From NCBI RefSeq assembly GCF_005155025.1, contig NZ_CP039731.1, positions 4,030,001 to 4,094,000 on the forward strand: 64,000 bases of DNA, in the 5' to 3' direction. Below the pieces are notes generated by a model that saw nothing but the letters and a program-made list of their open reading frames with translations, searched no databases and had not been told where the DNA came from. The DNA comes from Aquitalea aquatilis (lineage in GTDB: Bacteria > Pseudomonadota > Gammaproteobacteria > Burkholderiales > Chromobacteriaceae). Position 1 is the stretch's first letter, and every line of letters begins with the position of its first letter. This document shows positions 17,831 through 27,336 of the stretch, one piece after another. The position numbers were made by a program, and so were the translations under genes.

Positions 17831-18182
17831 CGATCAGTCCATATTTTTAATCATAGAGCTCGACACTCTACAGTAAAAAAACAATGGCATAAAGCATAAT
17901 TCACCTAGGAAAATACACATAAATCACAACAAATTCTTACAACTATTTTTTTGAAAAGTTACTTAAATGCAATGAAAAACCCATGCAGTGCATAACCAAT
18001 CAGAACAAAAATAATTAAGAACAGTAGGCACCGACCCATTTAGTGCAATACGGGCGAAGCAAAAGAAAGAAGCTCAACAGCAGGGCGAGACCCGCGAAGT
18101 TAAACGCAGCGATGCACCATCGTTTGTCGCACAGCAAGGATCAAACCGTTTAAACATCGGGTATCCGCTATGCCGACACCTA
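17831..18182. other. AT-rich intergenic stretch ending in a 45-bp repeat
   Basis: The first 230 bases are AT-rich like the lipoprotein gene and hold no open frame of note. From 18061 the 45-bp dispersed repeat starts and GC content rises to the genome norm. I see no gene here. Confidence 0.7.
18061..18105 (+). repeat. 45-bp dispersed repeat, copy 2
   Basis: Matches 9231-9275 at 42 of 45 positions. As with copy 1, it lies at a junction between AT-rich and GC-rich DNA. Confidence 0.75.
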
Positions 18183-19016
18183 CTACACCGCCTTGCGTAG
18201 CGCCCAGTCAAAAGCCCGCGTCGACAACACCCGGCGCAAAAACCAGAACACCTTGGTCGGCGTGGTCACGCGGTAACGCGCGGCAGGGCGCGGCACGGTA
18301 ATGGCACGCCACACCTCTTCGGCTACCGCCGTGGCCGGCAGAGTGAACGGCGCGGCGTGGCCTTCTTTTTTCAGCCGCACCAGCTGGCCTTCGTACTCCT
18401 CGCGGTGCACGCTGCCCGCCACATCGACATTTTTCAGGAAACGTTGCAGGGCATTGGGGCGGAAGCGGCTTTCAATCGGCCCCGGCTCCACCAGTGACAC
18501 AAAGATGCCGCTGCCGTGCAGCTCCTGGCGCAGGGTGTCGCACAGGCCTTCCATGGCGAACTTGCTGGCGTTGTAAGCACCGCGCCAGCGCATGGCGGCA
18601 AAGCCCAGAATGGAGCTGTTATAGATGATGCGGCCATGACCCTGGGCACGCATGACCGGCAGCACGGCATTGGTCAGCTCCCACGGCCCGAACAGATTGG
18701 TCTCGAACTGTTCGCGCATGGCCTGGCGGCTGATGTCTTCCACCGCACCCGGCTGGCCAAAGCCGGCATTGTTGAACAGGGCATCCAGCCGGCCACCGGT
18801 CTGGCCCAGCAGCTGCTGCAACGCGGCATGAATGGAGGCGCTGTCGGTCACATCCAGTTGCAGGCTTTCCAGCCCTTCCGCCTGTAGCCGGGCCACATCG
18901 TCGGCACTGCGGCAGCTGGCAAACACGCGCCAGCCACGCTGCTGCAACAGCTTTGCCGTGTGGTAACCAATACCGCTGGAGCAGCCGGTAATCAGAATGC
19001 AGGGGGAGTGGGACAC
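18183..19016 (-). CDS. Short-chain dehydrogenase/reductase
   Basis: The 277-residue protein is a classical SDR: nucleotide site TGCSSGIG at 10-17, NNAG at 82-85, catalytic Ser around 134-135, Tyr148 and Lys152 in YNASK. TGCSSGIG and the CRS sequence after beta-strand 2 suggest NADP(H) use, a weak inference. Length and the C-terminal segment resemble YbbO-type or retinol-dehydrogenase-like SDRs, so the substrate may be an aldehyde or a lipid-like alcohol, but this cannot be fixed. It is divergent from xseB. Confidence 0.9.
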   Translation of the reverse strand: MSHSPCILITGCSSGIGYHTAKLLQQRGWRVFASCRSADDVARLQAEGLESLQLDVTDSASIHAALQQLLGQTGGRLDALFNNAGFGQPGAVEDISRQAMREQFETNLFGPWELTNAVLPVMRAQGHGRIIYNSSILGFAAMRWRGAYNASKFAMEGLCDTLRQELHGSGIFVSLVEPGPIESRFRPNALQRFLKNVDVAGSVHREEYEGQLVRLKKEGHAAPFTLPATAVAEEVWRAITVPRPAARYRVTTPTKVFWFLRRVLSTRAFDWALRKAV

Positions 19017-19179
19017 GGGACAACCTCGTCGAAATCACGGAAACAGGCGGAACCCTACACCATCCACCCGGCATTGCTAAAGCGCTTTCACCGCCGCGCC
19101 CGTTGCCGACAAAGTTATCGTATCGCCGGAGAAATGGAATAAAATGGCCGACTACCGATTTTGCAACAAGGAAAACGCC

Positions 19180-19413
19180 ATGGCGAAATCCGCCAAAGCC
19201 CCGGCCAGCTTTGAAACCGCGCTGGCCCAGCTGGAGGACATCATCCAGGCGATGGAAGGCGGCGACCTGCCGCTGGAGTCTGCGCTCACCTCGTACAAGC
19301 AAGGCATCGAGCTGATCAAGTTCTGCCAGGGCAAATTGTCCGACGCCGAGCAGCAACTGAAAATTCTGGAAAACGACGAACTCAAACCGCTGGACCTCAG
19401 CAATGGCCAATGA
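19180..19413 (+). CDS. xseB: Exodeoxyribonuclease VII small subunit
   Basis: XseB partners XseA in exonuclease VII, which degrades single-stranded DNA from both ends. The 77-residue protein shows the family pattern SFETALAQLEDIIQAMEGGDLPLE and GIELIKFCQGKLSDAEQQL, a helical hairpin. AAGGAAAACGCC before the ATG at 19180 is the ribosome site; an in-frame ATG at 19144 is less likely. Its end overlaps the ispA start by 11 bases, so translation is probably coupled. The order xseB-ispA-dxs is widely conserved in proteobacteria. Confidence 0.95.
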   Translation: MAKSAKAPASFETALAQLEDIIQAMEGGDLPLESALTSYKQGIELIKFCQGKLSDAEQQLKILENDELKPLDLSNGQ

Positions 19414-20299
19414 ATCCTTCATCGGCTGGATGACGCAGATCCAGCAAACCATGGAAACCGCGCTGGAGCGTTTTCTGCCCTCCGCCGACAGCCTGCCGCA
19501 ACGCCTGCATGAAGCCATGCGCTATGTCACGCTGCAGGGCGGCAAGCGGGTGCGCCCGCTGCTGGTATTTGCCGCTGGCGAACTGAGTGGTGCCAGTACC
19601 GAGAACCTGGCCCGCGCCGCTGCGGCGGTAGAAATGATCCACGCCTATTCGCTGGTGCACGACGACCTGCCCTGCATGGACGACGATGTGCTGCGCCGTG
19701 GCAAGCCCACCTGTCATGTGGCATTTGACGAAGCCACCGCCCTGCTGGTGGGTGATGCGCTGCAGACGCTGGCTTTCGAACTGATCGCCACCCCGATGGA
19801 AGGTGTTCGCCCGGCGACCCAGCTCAGCCTGTGCCAGACGCTGGCACGTGCGTCCGGTCATGCCGGCATGGCTGGTGGCCAGGCCATCGATCTGGCCAGC
19901 GTTGGCCATAGCCTGAACCTGCCAGAGCTGGAGTTCATGCACATGCTGAAAACCGGCGCGCTGATCCGCGCGGCGGTGATGCTGGGTGCGCAAGCCGGCC
20001 AGCCGCTGTCTGCAGTCCAGATCGAACAGCTGGACATCTTCGCCAAACGCATTGGCCTGGCTTTTCAGGTGGTGGACGACGTGCTGGATTGCGAAGCCGA
20101 TACCGCCACGCTGGGCAAGACCGCTGGCAAGGATGCCGCCAATGACAAGCCGACCTATGTCAGCCTGATGGGACTGGCCGAAGCCAAGCAGTTCGCCCAG
20201 GAACTGTGTGCCGAAGCTTTTGCCGCACTGGAAGGCTTTGGCCCGGATGCCGACCGACTGAAACAACTGGCCGACTATATCGTAGCCCGCTCGTTTTAA
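19403..20299 (+). CDS. ispA: Farnesyl diphosphate synthase (polyprenyl synthetase)
   Basis: The 298-residue enzyme condenses isopentenyl diphosphate with dimethylallyl and geranyl diphosphate to farnesyl diphosphate, the precursor of quinone side chains and undecaprenyl carrier. It has the first aspartate-rich motif DDLPCMDDD (87-95), GGKRVRPLL before it, and the second motif DDVLDCEAD with the [11 protein letters not shown] segment after it. The ATG lies inside the 3' end of xseB. dxs follows 16 bases downstream. Confidence 0.95.
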   Translation: MANESFIGWMTQIQQTMETALERFLPSADSLPQRLHEAMRYVTLQGGKRVRPLLVFAAGELSGASTENLARAAAAVEMIHAYSLVHDDLPCMDDDVLRRGKPTCHVAFDEATALLVGDALQTLAFELIATPMEGVRPATQLSLCQTLARASGHAGMAGGQAIDLASVGHSLNLPELEFMHMLKTGALIRAAVMLGAQAGQPLSAVQIEQLDIFAKRIGLAFQVVDDVLDCEADTATLGKTAGKDAANDKPTYVSLMGLAEAKQFAQELCAEAFAALEGFGPDADRLKQLADYIVARSF

Positions 20300-20315
20300 C
20301 CGCAGAAGAACAACA

Positions 20316-22166
20316 ATGACCCCGCTGCTCGACACCATCCACCTGCCCTCCGACTTGCGCGCCCTCAGCCGCCAGCAATTGCCGCAACTGGCCACGGAGC
20401 TGCGCGAATTCCTGGTCGACACGGTCAGCAAGACCGGTGGCCACTTTGCCTCCAACCTGGGCAGCATCGAGCTGACCATCGCCCTGCACTATGTGTTCAA
20501 CACCCCGGACGACCGGCTGGTGTGGGACGTGGGCCACCAGACCTATCCGCACAAGATCCTCACCGGCCGCCGCGAACGCATGGGCAGCATGCGTCAGCAA
20601 GGCGGACTGGCCGGTTTCCCCAAGCGCGAGGAATCGCCCTACGACACCTTTGGCGTCGGCCATTCCTCCACCTCCATCGGTGCGGCACTCGGCATGGCGG
20701 TGGCCTCCAAGCTGCAGGGGCTGGAACGCAAGTGCGTGGCCATCATCGGCGACGGGGCCATGACTGCCGGTCAGGCTTTCGAGGCGCTCAACAACGCCGG
20801 CGCAATGGATACCGACCTGCTGGTGGTGCTGAACGACAACGATATGTCGATCTCGCCCAATGTCGGCGCACTGAACAATTATCTGGCCAAGCTGATGTCC
20901 GGCCGCTTTTATGCGGCCATGCGCGAAGGCTCCAGCAAGGTGCTGGGCATTGCCCCGCCGCTGAAGGAAATTGCCAGCAAGGTGGAAGAGCACGTCAAGG
21001 GCTTCTTCACCCCCGGCACGTTGTTCGAGGAATTCGGCTTCAACTATATCGGCCCCATCGACGGCCACGATATCGATGTACTGGTGGACACCCTCAAGAA
21101 CATCCGCAGCCTGAAAGGGCCGCAGTTCCTGCACATCGTCACCAAGAAGGGCCACGGCTACAAGCTGGCCGAGAACGACCCGGTAAAATACCACGGTGTC
21201 ACCAAGTTCGACCCGGCCAACGGCCTGGCCGGCAGCAAGAGTGGCGGCAAGCCGCAATACACCCAGGTGTTTGGCGACTGGATTTGCGACATGGCCAAGC
21301 TGGACCAGCGTCTGGTAGGCATCACCCCGGCCATGCGCGAGGGTTCCGGCCTGGTGCGTTTCGAGAAGGAACACCCGGACCGCTACTTCGACGTGGCCAT
21401 TGCCGAGCAGCATGCCGTGACATTTGCCGCCGGCCTTGCCTGTGACGGTGCCAAGCCGGTGGTGGCGATCTACTCCACCTTCCTGCAACGCGGCTACGAT
21501 CAGCTGATTCACGATGTGGCACTGCAAAACCTGCCGGTGCTGTTTGCCATCGACCGTGCCGGCCTGGTGGGGGCGGATGGCCCCACCCACGCCGGGGCCT
21601 TCGACATTTCCTTCCTGCGCTGCATTCCCAATATGACGGTGATCACCCCGTCCGACGAAAACGAATGCCGCCAGTTGCTGTATACCGCCTTCCAACTGGA
21701 CAGCCCCAGCGCCGTGCGCTACCCGCGCGGCGTTGGTCCCGGCGTGGAAATCCAGGCCGACATGGCCGCCCTGCCGCTGGGCAAGGGCGTGCTGCGCCGC
21801 AACGGCCAGGGCAAGGTGGCGATACTGGCCTTCGGCAGCATGGTGGCCCCGGCACTGGCTGCCGCCGAAGCACTGGATGCCTCGGTGGCCGACATGCGCT
21901 TCGTCAAGCCGCTGGATAGCGCGCTGATCCGCCAACTGGCCGAGCTGCACGACTATCTGGTCACCGTGGAAGAAAACGTCATCATGGGCGGTGCCGGTTC
22001 AGCCTGTGGCGAAGCGCTGCACGCCATGGGCCTGCAGCGACCTATACTGCACCTGGGCCTGCCGGACGACTACGTCGAACATGGCGACCCGGCCGTGCTG
22101 CTGGCTGACTGCGGCCTGAACGCTGCCGGCATCGAGGCCAGCATCCGCAACTGGTTGCCTCAATAG
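20316..22166 (+). CDS. dxs: 1-deoxy-D-xylulose-5-phosphate synthase
   Basis: Dxs joins pyruvate and glyceraldehyde 3-phosphate, with thiamine diphosphate, in the first step of the MEP isoprenoid pathway. The 616 residues match the family. Visible are the TPP motif [18 protein letters not shown] with ND downstream, [17 protein letters not shown], the central [14 protein letters not shown] and [15 protein letters not shown]. It closes the xseB-ispA-dxs operon; the first sequence behind it is a palindromic repeat that may also stop transcription. Confidence 0.97.
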   Translation: MTPLLDTIHLPSDLRALSRQQLPQLATELREFLVDTVSKTGGHFASNLGSIELTIALHYVFNTPDDRLVWDVGHQTYPHKILTGRRERMGSMRQQGGLAGFPKREESPYDTFGVGHSSTSIGAALGMAVASKLQGLERKCVAIIGDGAMTAGQAFEALNNAGAMDTDLLVVLNDNDMSISPNVGALNNYLAKLMSGRFYAAMREGSSKVLGIAPPLKEIASKVEEHVKGFFTPGTLFEEFGFNYIGPIDGHDIDVLVDTLKNIRSLKGPQFLHIVTKKGHGYKLAENDPVKYHGVTKFDPANGLAGSKSGGKPQYTQVFGDWICDMAKLDQRLVGITPAMREGSGLVRFEKEHPDRYFDVAIAEQHAVTFAAGLACDGAKPVVAIYSTFLQRGYDQLIHDVALQNLPVLFAIDRAGLVGADGPTHAGAFDISFLRCIPNMTVITPSDENECRQLLYTAFQLDSPSAVRYPRGVGPGVEIQADMAALPLGKGVLRRNGQGKVAILAFGSMVAPALAAAEALDASVADMRFVKPLDSALIRQLAELHDYLVTVEENVIMGGAGSACGEALHAMGLQRPILHLGLPDDYVEHGDPAVLLADCGLNAAGIEASIRNWLPQ

Positions 22167-22175
22167 TAGCCAGAG

Positions 22176-22282
22176 CGGCTAAGAAAAATAGCGTAGCGCC
22201 CCTGGGGCAAGGCGCGCCGACGCAGACAGTACAAGCTGTACGGCAAGGAGGCGCAACGCTGCAACAGGGTTTTTCTTAGCCG
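22176..22282. repeat. Long palindromic repeat, copy 1
   Basis: CGGCTAAGAAAAA (22176-22188) pairs perfectly with TTTTTCTTAGCCG (22270-22282). The 80 bases between hold the core CAAGGCGCGCCG, CGCAGACAGTAC, GTACGGCAAGG and GGCGCAACGCTG, shared with 34076-34177. The outer arms differ between copies but are complementary in each. It stands between dxs and the MgtC/DUF4010 gene. Confidence 0.8.
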
Positions 22283-22306
22283 CGCCAAACAGAACAAGGG
22301 GAAGTC

Positions 22307-23599
22307 ATGGGTGGTTTTGATCTAGCAACATGGCTGAACCTGAAAGGCAGCCCGTTCGAGGCGCTGCCGCTGTTTGTCACCAGCCTGGCCATCGGCCTGC
22401 TGATGGGAGTGGAGCGCGAACGCAAGCACCGCACCCTGGCCGGCATCCGCACCTTTCCGCTGACTTCCATCCTCGGCACCTTGACCGCCATGCTGGATGC
22501 ACCCAGCCACGGTGTGCTGCTGCAAACCGTAGGCCTGCTGGCGGTGGCGTCCTTCGGCTTCCTGCCCGAACGCAGCAGCGACCCCGACAAAACCGAGCCG
22601 CGCACCACCACGGTGGCCTCGCTGCTGGTGATGTATTGTCTGGGTGCACTGGTGTGGCATGGCTTTGGCGGCGTGGCCGTGGCGGTCGGCATCGTCACCA
22701 CCAGCCTACTCTATCTGAAACCCGAACTGTCCGGCATCACCCACAAGCTGGAACGGCGCGACCTGCTGTCGCTGCTGCAGTTTGCCGCCCTGTCCTTCAT
22801 CGTGCTGCCGCTGCTGCCCAACCGGACCTTCGGCCCCTATCAGGCAGTGAACCCCCATCAGGTATGGCTGATGGTGACGCTGATCGTCGGCATCAGCCTG
22901 TCCGGCTATCTGGCGGTAAAGCTACTGGGACAAAAAGTGGGCGGCCCACTGCTGGGCATTCTGGGCGGCCTGGTGTCTTCTACTGCCACCAGCCTGATCT
23001 ACGCCCGCGAGGCGCGTGCCAATCCGCAATCCATCCAGTTGGCCACTGCCGTCATCCTGCTGGCCAATCTGGTACTGTTCGTGCGGCTGATGGTGCTGGC
23101 GGCCGTGGTGCAAACCAGCGTGTTGCCAGCGGTGGCCTGGGTGCTGCTGCCCGGCTTGCTGTGCGGGCTGGCCTGCGCCCTGCTGCAATTGAAGCGTGGC
23201 CAGAGCGAGCAGCAACAGCCCGACCTCAAGCTGAGCAATCCGTCCGAAATGAAGCTGGCGCTGGGCTTTGGTGCCATGTTTGCACTGGTGATGTTCTGCG
23301 CCGCCTGGCTGAATGCCGAATTTGGCAGCAAGGGCGTGTATGTGGTGGCACTGATTTCCGGCCTGAATGACGTCGATGCCATCACGCTAACCGCCTTCAA
23401 CCTGTTCGGTGAAAACCGCCTGGATGGCCAGCAGGTGGCCACCACGCTGGTGCTGGCCATTACCGCCAACAACACCTTCAAGTTCGGCCTGATCGCCAGC
23501 CTGGGCGGTGCCACACTGGCCCGGCGCTGCCTGCCCACCCTGCTGGCCGCCAGCGCCGGCATGCTGACCGGGCTGCTGGCACTGGGTTGGGGCAGCTAG
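22307..23599 (+). CDS. MgtC/SapB and DUF4010 family membrane protein
   Basis: The 430-residue protein has an N-terminal MgtC/SapB-like part (about 12-150) with AIGLLMGVERERKHR and GIRTFPLTSILGTL, followed by a DUF4010 part (about 180-420) with many membrane helices and ALISGLNDVDAITLTAF. Related proteins are widespread; a role in magnesium or other ion homeostasis is suggested only by the MgtC part. It reads GGGGAAGTC before the ATG at 22307. The last four bases overlap the end of the convergent methyltransferase gene. Confidence 0.88.
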   Translation: MGGFDLATWLNLKGSPFEALPLFVTSLAIGLLMGVERERKHRTLAGIRTFPLTSILGTLTAMLDAPSHGVLLQTVGLLAVASFGFLPERSSDPDKTEPRTTTVASLLVMYCLGALVWHGFGGVAVAVGIVTTSLLYLKPELSGITHKLERRDLLSLLQFAALSFIVLPLLPNRTFGPYQAVNPHQVWLMVTLIVGISLSGYLAVKLLGQKVGGPLLGILGGLVSSTATSLIYAREARANPQSIQLATAVILLANLVLFVRLMVLAAVVQTSVLPAVAWVLLPGLLCGLACALLQLKRGQSEQQQPDLKLSNPSEMKLALGFGAMFALVMFCAAWLNAEFGSKGVYVVALISGLNDVDAITLTAFNLFGENRLDGQQVATTLVLAITANNTFKFGLIASLGGATLARRCLPTLLAASAGMLTGLLALGWGS

Positions 23600-24261
23600 G
23601 CCGCCCTGCGCTGGCGCGACAGGCGCACGATGCACCCCTTGTAAACCTCTCCACTTTCCATCCTGCCCGGAGCCCGCTGACTGTCAAAGCCATAACCCAG
23701 CGTGGCCATTTCACGGCAGAAGCCGGCACGGTTGCCACGGTCGGGGTCAACGATGATCACCTCGGCCGCGCTGCTGGCGTGGCTGTCGATGAAGTGTGCC
23801 AGCTGGCCCGGCTGCTGGCGTTCGTACAGCACATCGCTGCCAATGATCAGGTCAAAACGCCCCAGCTCCGGATTGCTGCCACTCCAGTCGCCCGCCTGGT
23901 ATTCCAGCGGTGACAAATGGTTGAGCAACAGGTTTTCCCGCAGGAAGTCCGGGCTCCGCGGATGCCAGTCGGTAACGGTGACATCGCCGTCGCGGCGGTG
24001 TACCACCATGCTGGCCAGCGCCAGCCCGGCACCGATTTCCAGCACGCGCAAGCCGGCCAGCGGCTCGCTGCTCATCAGCAGGGCCAGTACGCGGGCCGAC
24101 GGCCACAACAGGCCGAACAAGGACCAGCTGGCCGGCGAAATGCCGCGTTGTTCGGCCTCGCCCAGCGGGTCGGCATATTGCTGGGAGTCCAGCAGGGAAC
24201 GAATGTGATAATCGGTGCCGCCAACGGACACCGTTTGCTGCTTGGTCTGATAGCCGGGCAT
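23596..24261 (-). CDS. Class I SAM-dependent methyltransferase
   Basis: The 221-residue protein has the SAM-binding motif LRVLEIGAGLALASM, the acidic residue after beta-2 (VTVTDWHP), motif with NPELGRFDLIIGSDVLYER and the following IVDPDRGNR. The DVLYE motif is shared with METTL21-like and ETFB-type protein lysine methyltransferases, so a protein substrate is possible but not shown. The start at 24261 gives MPGYQTKQQTVSVGG. Gene ends overlap those of the convergent MgtC-like gene by four bases. Confidence 0.87.
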   Translation of the reverse strand: MPGYQTKQQTVSVGGTDYHIRSLLDSQQYADPLGEAEQRGISPASWSLFGLLWPSARVLALLMSSEPLAGLRVLEIGAGLALASMVVHRRDGDVTVTDWHPRSPDFLRENLLLNHLSPLEYQAGDWSGSNPELGRFDLIIGSDVLYERQQPGQLAHFIDSHASSAAEVIIVDPDRGNRAGFCREMATLGYGFDSQRAPGRMESGEVYKGCIVRLSRQRRAA

Positions 24262-24485
24262 GCCGGGTAGCCTTTACAGGAAGGAAACTGGATTGCACTG
24301 CAGGAAACGTTCTGATCGAACGGGCAGTCGCTTCCAGAATCACTCAGGCAAGGGGCATGCGGGGACGAAAAGGCAGTCGGACACCGCGAACCCGTCGTGG
24401 CTGCGCGGCTGAAACCGTGTTCAGGGTAACATCTGCCCTGCCCGCCTGCTCATTTTTGTGTGCTGCAACAATGCGGCAGCCAGGC

Positions 24486-25283
24486 TTAGCCCGCCGGCAA
24501 CAGCTGCATCAGTGCGCGGCGGATGGTGGCGGCGGTTTGCAGTGGGTATTCCAGCGGAAACAGGTGGCTGCCTTGCTGCTGGTGCATCTGCATGGCGAAA
24601 TGCTGCTGCATGAAGCGGATGTCCGCCGCCCGCACCACATCGGACTGTGTGCCGGCGATAAAGGCCGTCGGCACGGTGAGCTGACCACGATGGCGCGGAA
24701 AATCATGCGGCAGGCCGCAGTAGATCTGATGCTCGATCTGTGGGCGAAACTTCAGCTGGCGGCCACCCTGGCCATTGTCCACCGTGCCATGCCGGGCATA
24801 ATCGGCCAGGCAGTCCGGGTCGAAACGGGCAAAAGCCGGCTTGCGGGCAAAGTAGTCCTGCACCATCTCCACGCTGGCCCAGTTATCGCGCCGGCGCAGG
24901 GTATTGCCACCTGGCGTGACGCGGTCGATGAAGCCCAGCTTCTTGGCCAGCCAGATACCCAGCGAACGGCGCGGCCCCATCAGCGGCGAATCCAGAATCA
25001 CGATGGCCTTGAACAGTTCCGGCCGTCTGAGCGCCGCGTAAAACAGCAAAAAGCCGCCCAGCGAATGGCCGACACCGAGAATCGGCGTGGCATAATGCTG
25101 CCCGACATACTGGATGAGTTCCTCCACCAGCTGCGGCCAGCAGTCGCTTACCGGAAAGCGCGGATCATGGCCGATGGTATCCTGCCAGCCCAGTTCGTAG
25201 TCGGTGGCCAGCGCGCCCAGCAGCTTGCCGTATACCGTGGCCGGAAAACTGTTGGCATGTGCAAAATGAATGATGTCCCGCAT
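24486..25283 (-). CDS. Alpha/beta hydrolase
   Basis: The 265-residue protein is an alpha/beta hydrolase with the nucleophile elbow GHSLGG (Ser74), HANSFPATVY as oxyanion-side loop and a late catalytic His probably in GSHLFPLEYP. The acid may be Asp in AGTQSDVV. Substrate unknown; esterase or lipid-type activity is a family guess. The ATG at 25283 (MRDIIHFAHANSF) suits the fold, though the ribosome site is weak; the long upstream frame to 25421 overlaps the dsbD promoter region and is rejected. It is divergent from dsbD. Confidence 0.85.
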   Translation of the reverse strand: MRDIIHFAHANSFPATVYGKLLGALATDYELGWQDTIGHDPRFPVSDCWPQLVEELIQYVGQHYATPILGVGHSLGGFLLFYAALRRPELFKAIVILDSPLMGPRRSLGIWLAKKLGFIDRVTPGGNTLRRRDNWASVEMVQDYFARKPAFARFDPDCLADYARHGTVDNGQGGRQLKFRPQIEHQIYCGLPHDFPRHRGQLTVPTAFIAGTQSDVVRAADIRFMQQHFAMQMHQQQGSHLFPLEYPLQTAATIRRALMQLLPAG

Positions 25284-25434
25284 GATGTGATGTTTCGCCC
25301 ATATTGTGTTGTTGTGGGTCGATACTACCGTAAAATGGCGGCTGTCCCGCCCGCGTGCGCATCTTGCCGCAGGGCGGCAGGAACCCGGCAGCTGCCTGCT
25401 GGTCAACCCTTGCTCTACCAAACTGAACTACGCC

Positions 25435-27210
25435 ATGCCCCAGCCTCTGCTCCGCCTGTTTTCTCCCCTGTTGCGCCTGCTGGCCCTGCTAAGCCTGCTT
25501 GGCACCAGCCTCCCGGCGCTGGCAGTCAACCAGGAAGACCTGCTGCCACCGGAAAAGGCCTTCGCCGTCAGTGTGGAGCGCCAGGCCGACCACTTGCTGC
25601 TGCAACTGACCGTGGCCGACAACTATTATGTCTACCGTGACCGGCTCTCCTTCAGCACGGAGCCCGCCGGCCTTACCGGCCAGCCGCAACTGCCGGCCGG
25701 CAAGGAAAAGCACGATCCCTTTTTTGGCAAGCAGGTGATCTACCTGGGCAAGCAGTTGATCAAGCTGCCGCTGACTGCCGGCGCCCCGGCGCGCTTTCAG
25801 CTGAATGTCAAACTGCAAGGCTGCTCCACCGCCGGCGTGTGCTACCCGCCCTATACCCATCACCTGAATATCGACAGCTATGGCAGCGCCCAGAACGGTG
25901 GCAACTGGCTGACGGATGCCACGCCGGGAAAGCCGGCGGGTAGTAGCGGCAATCTGGCAGCCAAAGGTTGGCTGGCCACGCTGGGCAGTTTTCTGCTGGC
26001 CGGGCTGGGCATGGCTTTCACCGCCTGCATGTATCCGCTGCTACCCATTGTGTCCTCGCTGATTGCCGGCGAAGGCCAGCACATCACCCGCCGGCGCGGC
26101 TTCTGGCTATCGCTGACCTATGTGCAGGGCCTGGCGCTCAGCTATACCGTCATCGGCGTGATTGCCGGGCTCACCGGCTCGCTGCTCACCGTCTGGCTGC
26201 AACAGCCGGCGGTCATCCTGTCGGCCAGCGTGCTGATGGTGGTGTTTGCGCTATCGATGTTTGATCTCTACACCATCCAGTTGCCGTCGGCACTGCAGTC
26301 GCGGCTGGCGGATGCCTCCAACCGTCTGTCCGGTGGCAAGCTGGCCACGGTCTTCGGCATGGGTGTGCTGTCCGCGCTGATCATCGGCCCCTGTGTCGCC
26401 CCGCCGCTGGCGCTGGCGCTGGGCTATATCGGCAGCACCGGCGACGCCGTGCTGGGCGGCGCGGCGCTGTACGCCATGGCACTGGGGCTGGGCCTGCCCT
26501 TGCTGCTGATCGGCACCTTCGGCGGCCATGTGCTGCCGCGCGCCGGCGGCTGGATGAAGGCGGTCAAGGCCAGTTTCGGCGTGCTGATGCTGGGCCTCGC
26601 CATCTGGATGGCCACCCCCTTCCTGCCGGCCAGCCTGGCACTGCTGCTGTGGGCCGCGCTGTGCGTGGGCTGCGCGGTATTTCTCAAGGCCTTCGAAACC
26701 CTGCCCGGCAATGCCCATATCAGCCACAAGCTGGGCAAGGGGCTGGGGCTGCTGCTGTTTCTGGTGGGAGCCGCCCAGCTGGCCGGTGCGCTGGCAGGTG
26801 AATCCGACCCGCGCTATCCGCTGAAATGGCTGGCCGGCAACAAGGCCCAGGCCGGCGTCAGCCAGTCCATGCATTTTGGCCCGGTCAACGACAACGCCGG
26901 GCTGGATGCCGCCCTGGCCGAGGCCCGCGCCCAGGGCAAGCCGCTCTTGCTGGACTTCTACGCCGACTGGTGTGTGTCGTGCAAGGAAATGGAAAGCGAC
27001 ACCTTCCCGGCCCCTGCCGTGGTAGCCAAACTGCAAGGCTATGTGCTGTTGCGCGCCGACGTCACCGCCAACCTGCCGGCGCATCAGGCCCTGCTCAAAC
27101 GCTTTGGCCTGTATGGCCCGCCCGGCATCATCCTGTTTGACAGCAAGGGCCAGGAGCGCAGCCGGGTAATCGGCTTTACCCCGGCCGCGGACTTCGCCGC
27201 CCGCCTGTAA
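25435..27210 (+). CDS. dsbD: Thiol:disulfide interchange protein DsbD
   Basis: DsbD carries electrons from cytoplasmic thioredoxin to the periplasm, keeping DsbC and cytochrome c maturation proteins reduced. The 591 residues fall into a signal peptide (1-30, ending SLPALA), the periplasmic alpha domain with Cys130 and Cys136, eight membrane helices with Cys198 (TACMYPLLP) and Cys320 (IGPCVAPPL), and the gamma domain with the thioredoxin motif WCVSC (Cys513, Cys516). All six redox cysteines are present. I chose the ATG at 25435, which gives the signal peptide; an earlier in-frame start at 25306 does not. Confidence 0.96.
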   Translation: MPQPLLRLFSPLLRLLALLSLLGTSLPALAVNQEDLLPPEKAFAVSVERQADHLLLQLTVADNYYVYRDRLSFSTEPAGLTGQPQLPAGKEKHDPFFGKQVIYLGKQLIKLPLTAGAPARFQLNVKLQGCSTAGVCYPPYTHHLNIDSYGSAQNGGNWLTDATPGKPAGSSGNLAAKGWLATLGSFLLAGLGMAFTACMYPLLPIVSSLIAGEGQHITRRRGFWLSLTYVQGLALSYTVIGVIAGLTGSLLTVWLQQPAVILSASVLMVVFALSMFDLYTIQLPSALQSRLADASNRLSGGKLATVFGMGVLSALIIGPCVAPPLALALGYIGSTGDAVLGGAALYAMALGLGLPLLLIGTFGGHVLPRAGGWMKAVKASFGVLMLGLAIWMATPFLPASLALLLWAALCVGCAVFLKAFETLPGNAHISHKLGKGLGLLLFLVGAAQLAGALAGESDPRYPLKWLAGNKAQAGVSQSMHFGPVNDNAGLDAALAEARAQGKPLLLDFYADWCVSCKEMESDTFPAPAVVAKLQGYVLLRADVTANLPAHQALLKRFGLYGPPGIILFDSKGQERSRVIGFTPAADFAARL

Positions 27211-27336
27211 TCCCTGTCACCGCGGCTGCCTGCTGACTGACAGCGGGCGGCCTGTCATACCGGCTGCATGATTTTCCCGCTACAATCTGGCTCGCGCAGC
27301 CAAAGACGCTGCACTCATTGTCAAACGGACACTTCC

